DNA from: Azolla caroliniana | Lineage: Eukaryota; Polypodiophyta | Direction: 5' to 3' | DNA: 64,000 nt | NCBI GenBank assembly: GCA_043228905.1 | Contig: JBHGNT010000012.1 | Location: forward strand, 5,890,001-5,954,000 | Shown here: positions 9,595 through 20,262 of the stretch, one piece after another | Layout: each line of letters begins with the position of its first letter | Position numbering within the stretch: position 1 is the first letter of the stretch | The notes under the pieces: model-generated | What the model saw: the letters and a program-made list of their open reading frames with translations, nothing else | Databases searched by the model: none | What the model was told of the DNA's origin: nothing | Program-made: the position numbers and the translations under genes

Positions 9595-12500
9595 TGCTCT
9601 CCGATTCTCCACCGGACCCGAACTGATCGTCGTTGTCGCTCCCGCTCGCAGGCTCCGGCTCGTCTTCGAACCGCTTTGATCCACTTTCCGGCTACCGGCA
9701 CCACTAACCGTGTCCCGTCAAGTTCCGCGAGGTGGTATGTGCCGTTGCTGTTCACGCTCGTCACCATGTAGGGCCCGAACCATCTCCTAGCAAACTTTCG
9801 CACCGCTTTTTGCTGATTGTCGAGGCTGCTATCGTATACCAAGACCCCGTCGCCTTCCTCGATCTTCTTTGGTCGCAACCGGTGCGTCCGGTTGAACCGG
9901 GTCTTGTTCCGCTCCCTTGCCGTTCGCAGCCTTTCCTTCGCCTGTATCACGTCCTTCGGCCTCCGCTCGAGTTGCCGAATCCGCACCACCAGCAACTCCT
10001 CCCAGCTCATTTCGTCCTTCCAATCTACCGCCGCCCACGAAGAAACCGTCCATTCCACCGGCATGATCGGCTTTTGTCCGTACATTAGCTCCGCCGGCAT
10101 AAACCCTGTCACCGAACTGTGCGTAGTCCGGTCCACCCATAGCGCGTAAGGAAGGAGTCGCGACCAATTCCCGACCTGCCCACCGCATTCACGCACCAAC
10201 GCCTTTACAATCGGTCCATGCTCACGTTCCACCTTTCCGTTCGCCTCCGGATTGTACGCCGTGGTGAGGGAGAGTTTGACGCCTAGCCGGTCGAACAACT
10301 CCTCGTCCTCCCGCGCATCCAGCTCTCCCCGTCCGCGACGATCCTCCCGACGCACCTGTACCGACACACTACTTCTTCGATCAGGAACCGGCATACCGCC
10401 GCGGTTGTCTTGCTTTGCAGTGCACGGCCTTCCACCTGGTTCATTAAGTCTTCCCGTGCAAGCACCAGGTATCGCATCTGTCCTACCCCCATCGACATCG
10501 TCACCAAGTCCACCATCCACTTGAAATGGACCGTAGGTGGGTAGGTCGGTCGTAGCTCGTCCCGATGTCGGACTACGGAGTGCATCTGATAATTGTCGCA
10601 AGTTGTTACGAACCGATGCACGTCCTAGTATAGCCCCGGCCACCAGTACTTCTCCTTCAGCTTCTCGAACGTGGCCCACGTTCCGCGGTGTCCGGGCCAT
10701 GGGCTCTCGTGGAATGCCGCCAGTAGTTTCCCCTGTTCTTCTTTCTTTGCCACTACTCGGAGTGGGATGCCGCTTCTCTTCTTTGGGTGTTTCCATATGC
10801 ACCCGTCCCGCAGGAAGAATCGGTACGCCTTCCTCCGTATCCGGCTCGTCTCCTCTCTCGCCCATGCTACGTCCGGCGTCATCATCCGTAGGAACCTCCC
10901 GATTTGGAGCCACTCCCCGTCGTACCTGCTTTCGTCAAATTCGTTAAGCGCCAGAGTGTTCCCTTTCCTCGTCGTTACGTTAGCCGACCCGAAGAAGTCC
11001 TCGCCGACTTCTTCGTCTTCCGAAACCATGTCGTCTTCGTCATTGAACCTTGCCCTCGAAAGCATGTCGTCCATGGCATTGTCCTTTCCGGAGATGTGCC
11101 GTATCTCCAGGTTCGGGGACTTAATGTACGCTATCCACCGGAGCATTGCTAGGTCCGGCGTCGCGCATCCGCAAACCATGCTGAGTATCGGCAGACAGTC
11201 CGTCTCGATAATCACCTCCGTCCTGATCAAATAATCCTTGTCGGCCTTGACTGCCGAAACGACACCCCAAAGTTCGCGCTTAACTTGGGCGTACCCTCGC
11301 TACCGCTCGCTCAATACCTTCGCCCCGAACCGGATCGGGAATCGTACGCCGCCCTTGTCCTCTTGACTGATTACCCACCCGATCCCGGTCGGGCTGGTGT
11401 CCACCGTTACGCAGATGGGAACATCCTTGCCGTAAACCGCTTTACGGAGAGTCGGCGCTGCCGTAAGCACCTCCTTTAGTCTTCGAACCGACTCCGTGTG
11501 CTCCGTCCTCCACTCAAAGCTACGCCCCTTTTTCAATAGTCTGTAGAGGGGTTCCGCGACATGTGCGTAGTGCGGGATCCAGATGTGGTAGAACGCGCAT
11601 GCCCCCAAGAACCTGCGGACCTCTGTGACTAACACGCAAACATTCCTCATCGCGGAGATGGCCTCTACCTTTGCTGGAGACGGTTTCCTACCGTAAGGCC
11701 CGCATAGGTGTTCGACCACCAAGATCTTCGACTGTTCGAAGGCTGACTTTTCCCCGGAGAAGGTGAGCCTCGATCGCTCTAGTCTCTGCAGCACCTTCTC
11801 GCAGTCATCGACGTGGTACGCCACGAAATTCCGACATCCGTCCGGCCCGATTTCCTCGTCCCTTTTCTCCACCGGGCATCCCTTGATCGGGATGTCTTCT
11901 AAGAACTTTGTTCATCGCGTTCACCATGTGAGCCACTGAGTTCGTCCCTCCTTGTGGCAGGGTACACATCCGCACTAGGCCGAGAGGAGTCCGCATCGTC
12001 GTAATGTCTCTGCTCTCCACGGCTAGTTGGAACTGATCGTACCCCGAGTACAGATCACCGACAGAATAGATCGACCTTCCAGCGAAGGCCTCCGTGAACT
12101 CGTCTATGGTCGGTCTGATCCCTGCATTACGGATGGTCACCTTGTTGACCGGTTGTAGGTCCTGGATGAAGCGCAACGTGCCGTTCTTCTTCGGCACCGT
12201 AAACCACCGATTCGAGTACATGGCACTCAACAGTTCGAGGATGCCCATCTCCACCTTTTGCTTTAGGAGCTCCATAAACTTCGGGATGTGAGCTCTTGGC
12301 ACCGGAATCGGCTTGAGATTCCACGGCACATGCGGTACCGTGAAGATCACCATCGGTTCGACAACTGTCGGGTCTACGCACCCGATCTCCTCCGGTGAGA
12401 ATGCGAAAGCCTTCCTGTGCCTCCCGAGCATTCTCCGAAACTGGTCGTCCTCCGCCGGTAGTAGGAAGCCACCCCCACCGACCTTGAGCACCCGTAGCGT

Positions 12501-13027
12501 TATGTTGGTGAACCGGTGCCCTATGTCAGCCGGATTTCATAAACTTGGGTCCGACGCGACCCCTTTTATCCGCACATCGCTGCCCTCCGGCAAGGGTGCC
12601 GCGACTGGCCTCACCTTCCGGTCCACAGTCTTGTATTTCGTATCCACGCGGGCCGTCCGATCCGACCCGATCCTTTCCCCGAAGTTTGCGATGACTTCGT
12701 ACATTCCCATTGACCCCACCGGAACGGTCCAGTCTTCCCTAAGGTCTTCACCGATGACCTTTCGTAGTTTGTCCAAGGTGTCGTCAAAAGAGACCGCCTC
12801 CACGGCGCCGCTGATGCCCTCGTCGACGAAGAGGACTCCGCATCCCCTGAGCCGCTCCTCCGCTCGCTTCCTCTCCCTGCCGCTGACGCTGGTTATAGTA
12901 CAACCTCCGATGTCGGAGAACCAAAATTTCCTACCTATGGTACAGGTCTTCTTTTGTACTATACCTTTGTGGGGTTCTTCCCGGGTGTCCGGACTATCGC
13001 GGCCCCACGCCTTGACAGCCCTCTCTA
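9595..13027 (-). pseudogene. G3 pol (RT, RNase H, integrase), RT motif deleted
   Basis: The frame opens by -1 shift at the pro stop (13025-13027). It reads through a pre-RT region (ISGAVEAVSFDDTL), hits a TGA at 12537-12539, then RT (MVIFTVPHVPWNLKPIPVPR; FIQDLQPVNKV; GDLYSGYDQFQLAVESRD). About 38 nt are missing near 11900, removing RDCIPDITMPFLD and with it the FLDD catalytic pair. RNase H (VDTSPTGIGWVI, KDNAMDDMLSRA) and a zinc-finger/DDE integrase follow (YNPEANGKVEREHG; WFGPYMV near the C-terminus). The second zinc Cys is Tyr (TTCDNYQMHS). A frameshift near 10305 splits the integrase. There is no chromodomain. Confidence 0.85.
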
Positions 13028-13034
13028 AAAATCC
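12969..13034 (-). promoter_or_regulatory. G3 putative -1 ribosomal frameshift signal
   Basis: On the minus strand there is GGATTTT (13034-13028), then the pro stop TAG, then a 6-nt spacer (13027-13022). Stem 1 pairs GGGCTGTC (13021-13014) with GATAGTCC (12998-12991). The loop GTGGGG (13008-13003) can pair with CCCCAC (12974-12969), giving an H-type pseudoknot. The pol frame is open in -1 from this point, as in G1. Confidence 0.7.
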
Positions 13035-15157
13035 CCTTGGGTTTCGCTGCCGAGGGCCTCGCGGTTACGCTCGTGGTTTGGTCGCACCGTTAGGAACTGG
13101 ACCGAGTGACGCTCGTCTTGGCTCTTGACTCTTGCATAGGCTGAACCGTTGTCCAACACCTTAGTCTCCATCCGTGCCGCCGTGATATATGGCTCCCCTA
13201 GTATAACCGGATGCGAGGACGTCTCCTGCACGAAGAAGTGCTGGTCGATCTCGACATCGCCGATTTTCACCCGTACATTCAGACAGGCCCCATGTAGTTC
13301 TTCCGTGGCGCGCGTCGCTGCCCGTATCTTCCAGCCATGCTTGGTGTTGATCGGCCATTTACCCTTCTTGTAGAAATCCATGGACATCAGATTGATTTCG
13401 GATCCATGGTCTACCAACGCCACCACTGGTTCCAGAACGTTGTCGATCCGTACAGGGGTTTCCGTAGTCGCCCTGGCCCAATGTGGCTTCGTGTAGTGGC
13501 TCCCCGCCAGCTCATCTTCCAGGGCTCTGTCTTCCAAGTGCGTTGTCCGCACTTCCACCGGCTTCTCCGGTTCCGGCTCCGTCGAGAGCCTCTTCCGCTT
13601 CACCAAGTCTACGATAGAGTCATGGAACTCCCTCTTGGCGATTCCCAGCACCTCCCGCAACGACAACTCCACTTTACTGTCAAGGATTTGCTCTTCAAGG
13701 ACCTTCCGTAGGTCCGTTGCTCTCTAGATTTCGGTGCTCAACCGAAACCCCGCCTGCTTCTTCCCATCCGGCACGCCTAGGTTGCCAGCACAGGTTGGTT
13801 TCGGTCCGAACCGGGTCTCATACCTCGGGGGGCCAACCCCTCCGGCTTTTCCTGCCCGTTTGTCCTCCACAAGAACCTCGTAGTTCTGGCAAGCGGCTTC
13901 TACGAAGCCCGTTTTCTCTTTGACCGGATCGTCCCAACCGGTGACCTCCTGGATCCGTTGTTCCACGCGGTCCGCCTCTTCCTTCCTCAGCCGAACACCG
14001 GAGAGGCCTTCTAGCACTAGCGGCCAGAATCCGGAGTCCTTCGCCTTCCGGGTCTCATCAACCCCGACCCGAATTCCCGCCAACACTGAGTAGTTAACGG
14101 CTTTGACGTGCCGTGCCGCGGCCTCTTCCATCAACCTCTTCATTCCGCCGCGCCTCGTATTCAGTTCAAGGGCTCTCCGGGTCTCGCTCGCGTGCACCCG
14201 CCCATTCCAGAGGTACACCACGTTGGTCCTGAGCGCGTTGGCGAAATCCGCGCAATCCTTCCGAATGTGACCGATCGCGTCACACCACATGCACCGCTGC
14301 CCAGCTGGCGGCCTCCGGTCGCGAGGTTGTTCACCGCTGTCTCTTCGGGCCTGTGCGATCTACAGGTCGCGCACCATCTGTGTTAGCTCCTCCAGAGCCA
14401 CTCCTCCAGATGGGCCTCTGACCACGTCGTTCGATGCCGACCCCGACTCCGGCCAGATTCGGGTCTCTTCCTTCCTCCCAGTCGGCACCGAAATCGGCTC
14501 CTCGAGCCTCCTCCCTGGGACCGGCCCCGACCCCGACGTGCTTCCGTCGCTCCAATCGCACCGTTTGTCGAAACGGCTGCAAACCCGTTTTACCACGGCC
14601 CAGTCCATCGTGAGCCCTTCGTCCATTTCCAATAGGGGCCCCACCTTTTCCTTGTCGAGTGCATCCACCGACTTGACAAACAGCAGTACTCGACTTGTTT
14701 CGAGCACCGTCCAGTCCAGCGTCGACAGCCACGCGAACCGTTTTTCGAACTCCTGGAGGAGCACCGACGTGTTCCTCCCTTTTTCGGGGCTTTCCACCCA
14801 CGCCATGAAGTCCTGCCTCGACAGCGGGAGCGAGTCGTCAAACCCGTACTTCTTGAGGAGTTGCAGCTCGAACTCCTCCCAAGTCTGGCATCCGGCCAAC
14901 ACCTCGAGCACCTCCGCATGGATGCCCGGCATCACCACCCGAGGGAATCCGGACAGCCGCATGTCCACCGAGATATCCCTCATGATCATTTCGGCCCGGT
15001 AAGCCTCCAAATAACGTGTGGCATCTTTCCCGCCGAAACGGCCTATAGAGTCGACAATCGATTCAATGGCTCTGTCGAGGGTACCCGTTCCCTCACGAGC
15101 GCACAACAGCCGGTCGACGGCCACCGCCATTGCCTCTGCTAGCTCCGATCCCCTCAT
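13025..15157 (-). pseudogene. G3 gag-protease with two in-frame stops
   Basis: The start MRGSELAEAM at 15157 matches the start used in G1 and G2. The gag core includes GKDATRYLEAYRAEMIMRD and TWEEFELQLLKKYGFDD. A CAG-to-TAG change gives a stop at 14360-14362. The zinc knuckle CX2CX4HX4C (CMWCDAIGHIRKDC) is near 14290-14250. A second stop lies near 13724. The aspartic protease (VVALVDHGSEINLMSMDFY, about 13430-13370; active triad read as DHG) precedes the terminal TAG at 13025. The frame is otherwise continuous. Confidence 0.85.
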
Positions 15158-15181
15158 CTTTCGACTCCTTTTCCGCCCTTT

Positions 15182-15197
15182 CATGTCGGGTTCACCA
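15182..15197 (-). promoter_or_regulatory. G3 primer-binding site (tRNA not identified)
   Basis: Read on the minus strand just inside the right LTR it is TGGTGAACCCGACATG. The same site, with one or two differences, follows the 5' LTR in G1 and G2. It is complementary to a tRNA ending GGGTTCACCA, but I cannot assign the amino acid. Confidence 0.7.
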
Positions 15198-15201
15198 AAT
15201 A

Positions 15202-15416
15202 TGTTGCGTTGTTACGCGCGTACGTGTAGAAAGGGGCAGGACCACGGGGGTCTTGGACAGAGGAGCGAGAGAGAGAGAGCGAGAGAGATAGAGAGACGGA
15301 GAGAGAGATTCACCGACACGTAGGAGCGAGAGAGAGAGATATAGAACGTAACACTTAATTATAATGACAGAGATTACAAACACCAACAGTTACAACCGAC
15401 AGAGCGGCGATGGACC
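15202..15416 (-). repeat. G3 5' LTR, left part (split by Copia-C)
   Basis: It begins TGTTGCGTTG (TGTCGCG in the other LTR, one C-to-T change) and aligns with 8885-9098. It stops at GATGGACC where Copia-C inserted, with GGACC duplicated. The remainder resumes at 27918-27923. Confidence 0.9.
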
Positions 15417-15804
15417 TGTTGAGATACAAGCTCAACATCGGCCGGATCGGCTGAAGAAGCCGAGAAGCAGATCGGTTGGGACCGATCGGTTAGGCCGAGT
15501 ACATAAACCGGGAGGTCGTTAGGAAAGATATTCCGTGAGGAATATATTTGGGAGTTAGTGTAGGAGCTCTTAAATGAGCATTGAAGTATTGTTAGTACTT
15601 CGGTCAATCCTTCTAGGGCTTGTATAAAAGTGTTCACTGAGCACGTCTTATACACAGAGATTGAGTATTATTGTTGAATATAGTTTTTTGTGTTTCTCTC
15701 TCTGTCTCTCCCGCGTATACCGTGTAAGCCTAAGCTCTCCATTGAACCTGAGTTTCCTTCCTCTGTTCTGTCTTCATACTTGCTTCCGCACGCTACTTTC
15801 TACA
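15417..15804 (+). repeat. Copia-C 5' LTR
   Basis: It runs TGTTGAGATAC...CTTTCTACA. A TATA-like GTATAAAAG lies at about 15620 and is followed by a CT-rich leader, consistent with the U3-R transition. Confidence 0.92.
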
Positions 15805-15816
15805 TGGTATCAGAGC
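15805..15816 (+). promoter_or_regulatory. Copia-C primer-binding site (initiator-Met tRNA)
   Basis: TGGTATCAGAGC begins at the first base after the LTR, the usual copia arrangement. Confidence 0.9.
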
Positions 15817-15876
15817 GCGAGGGTTGAGAACCTCTCTGCAGCCGACACAGCTTAACGAAGAAGAACAAGAAGAACG

Positions 15877-18800
15877 ATGGATAGAGGCATGGCGAGGTCG
15901 CTTCCAACAGAGAAGCTCGACAGAACCAACTACGCTTCTTGGTCCTACAAGATGCACCAGTACCTGCTCGGGCACGACTACTGGAGTTATGTCGAAGGAG
16001 CTAATGATGCGGCACCCGAATCGACACACAGAGACTTCCCGTTGTGGGACCAATCAGCGAGCAGGGTACTATACTGCTTCGCGTCGTGTGTGGGCGAACA
16101 ACTATTGAGCTATGTTCGGGATGCAAAGACGCCGAAGGGTGCGTGGGAAAATCTAAAGAAGATTTTCGCCGCAAGCACCACAGCCAGGAAGCTTCAGCTC
16201 CAACAGGAGTTGAGCAACCTACGACAACGCGATTTGTCGGTGGCGGACTATACCTCGAAGATCAAGGATATCTGCGACTCCCTTGCCTCCATAGAGGTGA
16301 ACATCGAGGAGAGCGAGATGGTCCAGATCTGTCTCAGAGGTTTGGCGTCGAAGTTCGGAGCGTTCTGAACGGCTGTGTGTACTTGGGAGAATACGCCGTC
16401 CTTTTTCGACTTATAGTCGATGCTCCTGGTAGAGGAGAACCACGCGGGTGCGTCGACAAGCACGCACACCGACAACAGAATGTTGTACACGGAGGGAGAT
16501 AGGCCCCATGGTCGTGGCGGACGAGGCGAGTTGGTACGCAATGGAAGCGGCCGACGTGATCAAGGAAGAAGGCACCGAAGTGATGCCGACAACAACTCTG
16601 GACCCTCCGGAAACAGGGGGAGTCGAAGCAATGAGAACCGGCAAGGGAAGTCCATCGCGGAGTGCTGGTACTGTGGCAAGAAAGGCCACAAGGAAAGTGA
16701 GTGCTGGAAGAAGTGCGCCGATTCGGAGAGAAATGGCTCCAGAAATACCGACAAGGGAAATCGGCAGCGATCGCACTACGTTGAAGACTCCGGGAGAGCC
16801 GGAGAAGGGTCTGTCTTCGTGACGAGACACGAAGCAAACTCAATGAAACAGAGCACCCCGAGATCGGATGAGGTGTGGTACGTAGACTCCGGCGCGTCAA
16901 ACCACATGACGAGCCATAAGGAGTGGTTCTCGTACCTTGAAAAACCGATACAACCTAGAGTAGTCGCAACAGGAGACGACACTCCGCATCCAATCGCGAA
17001 TGTCGAAGAAGTTCCCCTTAGCCATGTTGGGCAGAAAGGGAAACTCAAGAACGTGTTGCACGTTCCGACAATCACGAAGAACTTGGTCTCGATCGGACAG
17101 ATCGTCGACCAAGGGATGGAGGTTCGGTTTACACACCTCGGGTGCTTCATTGAGGAAGAAGGCCATGTGATTGCGCAAGGGCGCAGAGACGGGAGGATGT
17201 TCATCCTCGATTCCACTGACGGCGGCACCGCAATGTTCGCAAAGGACAAAAGACCAAGTCGGACATCGACTTGTGGCACAAGCGGATAGGCCACGTCAAC
17301 TATCAGCGGCTTCAAGATCTGCAAACGAAACAGGTAGTGTTCGGATTGCCCAAATTTAGTGGCCGAAAGGCACAAATTTGTGAAGCCTGCCAGCCCGGGA
17401 AGCAACACCGACTTCCCTTCCCCAACGAGCGAAACCGGAGCCGGAACAAGCTCAACCTTATACACTCCGATGTATGGGGGCCGGCACAAAACGTTAGTCT
17501 TGGCGGGAGCCGATATTTCGTCTCCTTCATCGACGACCACACGCGGCACACGTGGATCTACCTCATTGAGAGGAAGAGCGAAGTCTTCGACTGTTTCCGG
17601 GACCTCAAAGGGTTCGTGGAAGCCGAAACGGGATGAAAGATCAAGTGCCTGCGGTCGGATGGCGGGAAAGTGTACTTTTCCAGTCAATTCAACGGTTGTC
17701 TACAACAAATGGGAATTCGGCGCGAATTCAGTTGTAGATACACGCCAGAGCAGAACGGCGTGGCCGAGAGAAAGAATTGGTCGATTGTGGAAGCGGCACG
17801 GGCAATGCTGGAGGAGAAGAGCTTGCCCAAGTTCTATTGGGCCGAGGCGGTAAGGACCGCGGTATACATCCAGAACTAGATCGGAGACAAAGTGTCGGCG
17901 CACGAGCTATATTTCGGAACGAAGCCGAACTTGCGACACTTGAGGGTGTTCGGTAGCATTGCGTATGTGCATGTACCGAAGGAGAAAAGGAGGAAGTTGG
18001 ACGCAAAGGCCGAGAAATGCATCTTGGTCGGTTACTCGAACGAGTAGAAGGGTTACTCGGACAAGTGCTATAACCCTTGCACCAAACAAGCACGTGTCAG
18101 CCACGACGTTGTGTTTGACGAGTCTGCGTCCTGGTACCAGCCCCTGACTACGAACCTTGACTCCAATCCGAGCTCTGACGATGAGGTTAGCGAGGCCGAG
18201 ATGCCTCCGGATGAGCCCGAAATCGAGACCCACGAAGAGAGTCCGATTTCACTCCGGTTAAGTGGACCGATTGGACGACTGAGTCGGTATGACCAGTCCG
18301 ATGAAGAGCCGGCGAGTAGTGGAGACTCGGCCGTGCATTCCCCGCGCAGGAAGCTGAGGAGACGGCTTACGCGCAAAGAGAAAGGGAAGAAGAAGGTGTC
18401 GGATTCCGGCACGGAAAGGAACGAGTCAGACCGACGCGAGTCCGACTCCAAGGAAACCGGTGACGGGTCCTTAAAGGTGAAGACGGCGTCGACCGAGAAG
18501 GCCTCGACATCGGCTAATGTGAGATTACGCCGATCTACCCGCCAGAAGAACCCAGTTGTGCGGTTCGGATACGAGTACATGACCCGTGTAGCGGAAGTGC
18601 GTGAGCCGGAGAGCTACGTAGAAGCGGCTAAACACGCGAATTGGCGCGCCGTGATGGAGGAAGAGATGCACGCATTGGTGGAGAACGAGACCTGGGAACT
18701 GGTTGACGCACCGAAGGGGGTAAAACCGATCGGGTGTAGATGGGTGTAGAAAGTCAAGTACAACACCGATGGCTCGGTCAACCGGTACAAGGCTTGGCTA

Positions 18801-19606
18801 GTGGCAAAGGACTACGCGCAGAAACACGGCATCGACTACGATGAGACGTTTGCGTCGGTCCCGAAAATGACGACCGTCCGTGTTTTGCTCGCAGTAGCCG
18901 CGGCCAAGGGGTGGCGTGGCACCTACATCAGATGGATGTAAAGAATGTGTTCCTGCAAGGTGACCTTGAGGAACAGGTGTACATGGTATAGGCCCCAGGA
19001 TTTCACTCCGGAACGAACTCCTCGGCAGTATGCCGACCGAAGAAGTCCCTTTACGGACTGAAGCAAGCCCCGCGTGCCTGGAACATGAAGATCACGCAGC
19101 AACTGCGTCGGATGGGCTTCGTCACATCAAAATCGGACTCTTCCCTGTTCATCCGGAAAGGTCGACTTGGACCGGTTAGTATTTTACTATATGTTGATGA
19201 CTTGGTCATCACCGGTGCCGACCTAAGTGAAATCAACCGCGTGAAGCTCCAGCTTGCGGCATCGTTTGACATGAAGGATCTGGGGGACCTTCATTACTTC
19301 CTCAAGATCGAAGTGATCCGTACCCCCGAAGGCATATTGATCAGCCAACGTCATTACGTGCTGAGTATGCTCTTCAAACTCGGGATGGCCGACTGTAAGT
19401 CCGTCTCGACTCCTCTGGACAGAACCATCAAGCTTTGTCCCGATACGGGAAAGGTATGCGACCCGACGAGGTTCCGACAAATTGTCGGAAGCCTCATATA
19501 CTTGACCATCACCCGACCCGACCTCAGTTACCCGGTCGGGGTGATCAGTTAGTTCATGGCGCGACCTACCGAGGAGCACCTTCAGTGTGCGCAACGCGTA
19601 CTGCGG
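15877..19606 (+). pseudogene. Copia-C gag-pol, part 1 (gag to RT)
   Basis: A single-ORF copia polyprotein starts at ATG 15877. Gag has a stop at 16366 but continues in frame to the zinc knuckle (CWYCGKKGHKESEC, about 16663-16704) and protease (VWYVDSGASNHMT, about 16875). A 1-nt shift near 17250 precedes GAG-pre-integrase (HKRIGHVNYQRLQDL...CEACQPGKQ). The integrase D, D and E lie in DVWGP, RSDGGKVYF and TPEQNGVAERKN. RT has a frameshift near 18920, but ILLYVDDLVI (about 19185-19215) is intact. Stops also lie at 17634, 17877, 18046 and 18747. The frame is cut at 19606 by G1, just after QCAQRVLR. Confidence 0.88.
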
Positions 19607-20219
19607 TGTCGTGAAGAAAACCGTCCACAAGCGGAATCGGTGCACCGGAGCGTAGGAACCGGCTCTTCATATATGTGCGCCTTATGTTGTACATAGAAGA
19701 TCCTCGGTAGGTAAGAAGTTAATAGGAAACGGCTCCTTCCTTGCCTATAAAAGGAGGGAGACAAGGAGGGGAGGGGGGATCGCGAAATAAGAGAGGACGA
19801 AGTGTTGTCGGATTGTGGGCCGAAGGCTTCTCTCTCTTCCAAACTCCATAGCTTCTTTCTGTGCAGGTTTCGGGAGGCTCGCGCTGCTCTGAGGAATGCC
19901 CGAGTGCTTCCGGCAGCACCTCCAACTTACTTCCTTCTTTCTGTGCGTTTACGAACAGGCATCGACATCTGTTCGCCGGCCTGTTCGGTTGTAACCGACT
20001 TCGTGTTTTTGTTGTTTGTCTCTGTTAATATTCACATACATTCCTTCGTGTCTCTCTGTGTTGGTTTCCCGCTTGCGTCTTCGTGTCGAAGGGCCGTGTC
20101 CCTGTGGATCTACGCTCGCACCTAGTGGACCTCTTTCCTTCTCCTTTCTCTCTTGCTCTTTGATACAAGACCCCCGAGGTCCCGCCTCATTCCACGCATC
20201 CGCGAGGAATACCTCGACA
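19607..20219 (+). repeat. G1 5' LTR
   Basis: It runs TGTCGTGAAGAAAACC...ACCTCGACA. A TATA box candidate CCTATAAAAGGAGG lies at about 19742. The first 16 bases are shared, in element orientation, with the LTRs of G2 and G3. Confidence 0.92.
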
Positions 20220-20222
20220 CCT

Positions 20223-20238
20223 TGGTGAACCCCACGTG
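20223..20238 (+). promoter_or_regulatory. G1 primer-binding site (tRNA not identified)
   Basis: TGGTGAACCCCACGTG begins 3 nt after the LTR. It matches the G2 and G3 sites (TGGTGAACCCGACRTG) except for one base. Confidence 0.7.
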
Positions 20239-20262
20239 AAAGAGGCGGCAGAAGAGTAGAAG

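Noticed and set aside
9510-10913. 467-codon frame across G3 pol as one protein
   Set aside because: Its upstream half (to about 10310) is out of the pol frame and unrelated to integrase. Only the downstream half is true integrase, so a frameshift is the better reading.
12313-13128. Long open frame (271 codons) on the strand opposite G3 pol; similar ones at 22239-23033 and 33543-34241
   Set aside because: They lie antisense to pol of each G copy in the same relative place. High GC and codon bias of pol produce such mirror frames, and none has a recognisable domain.
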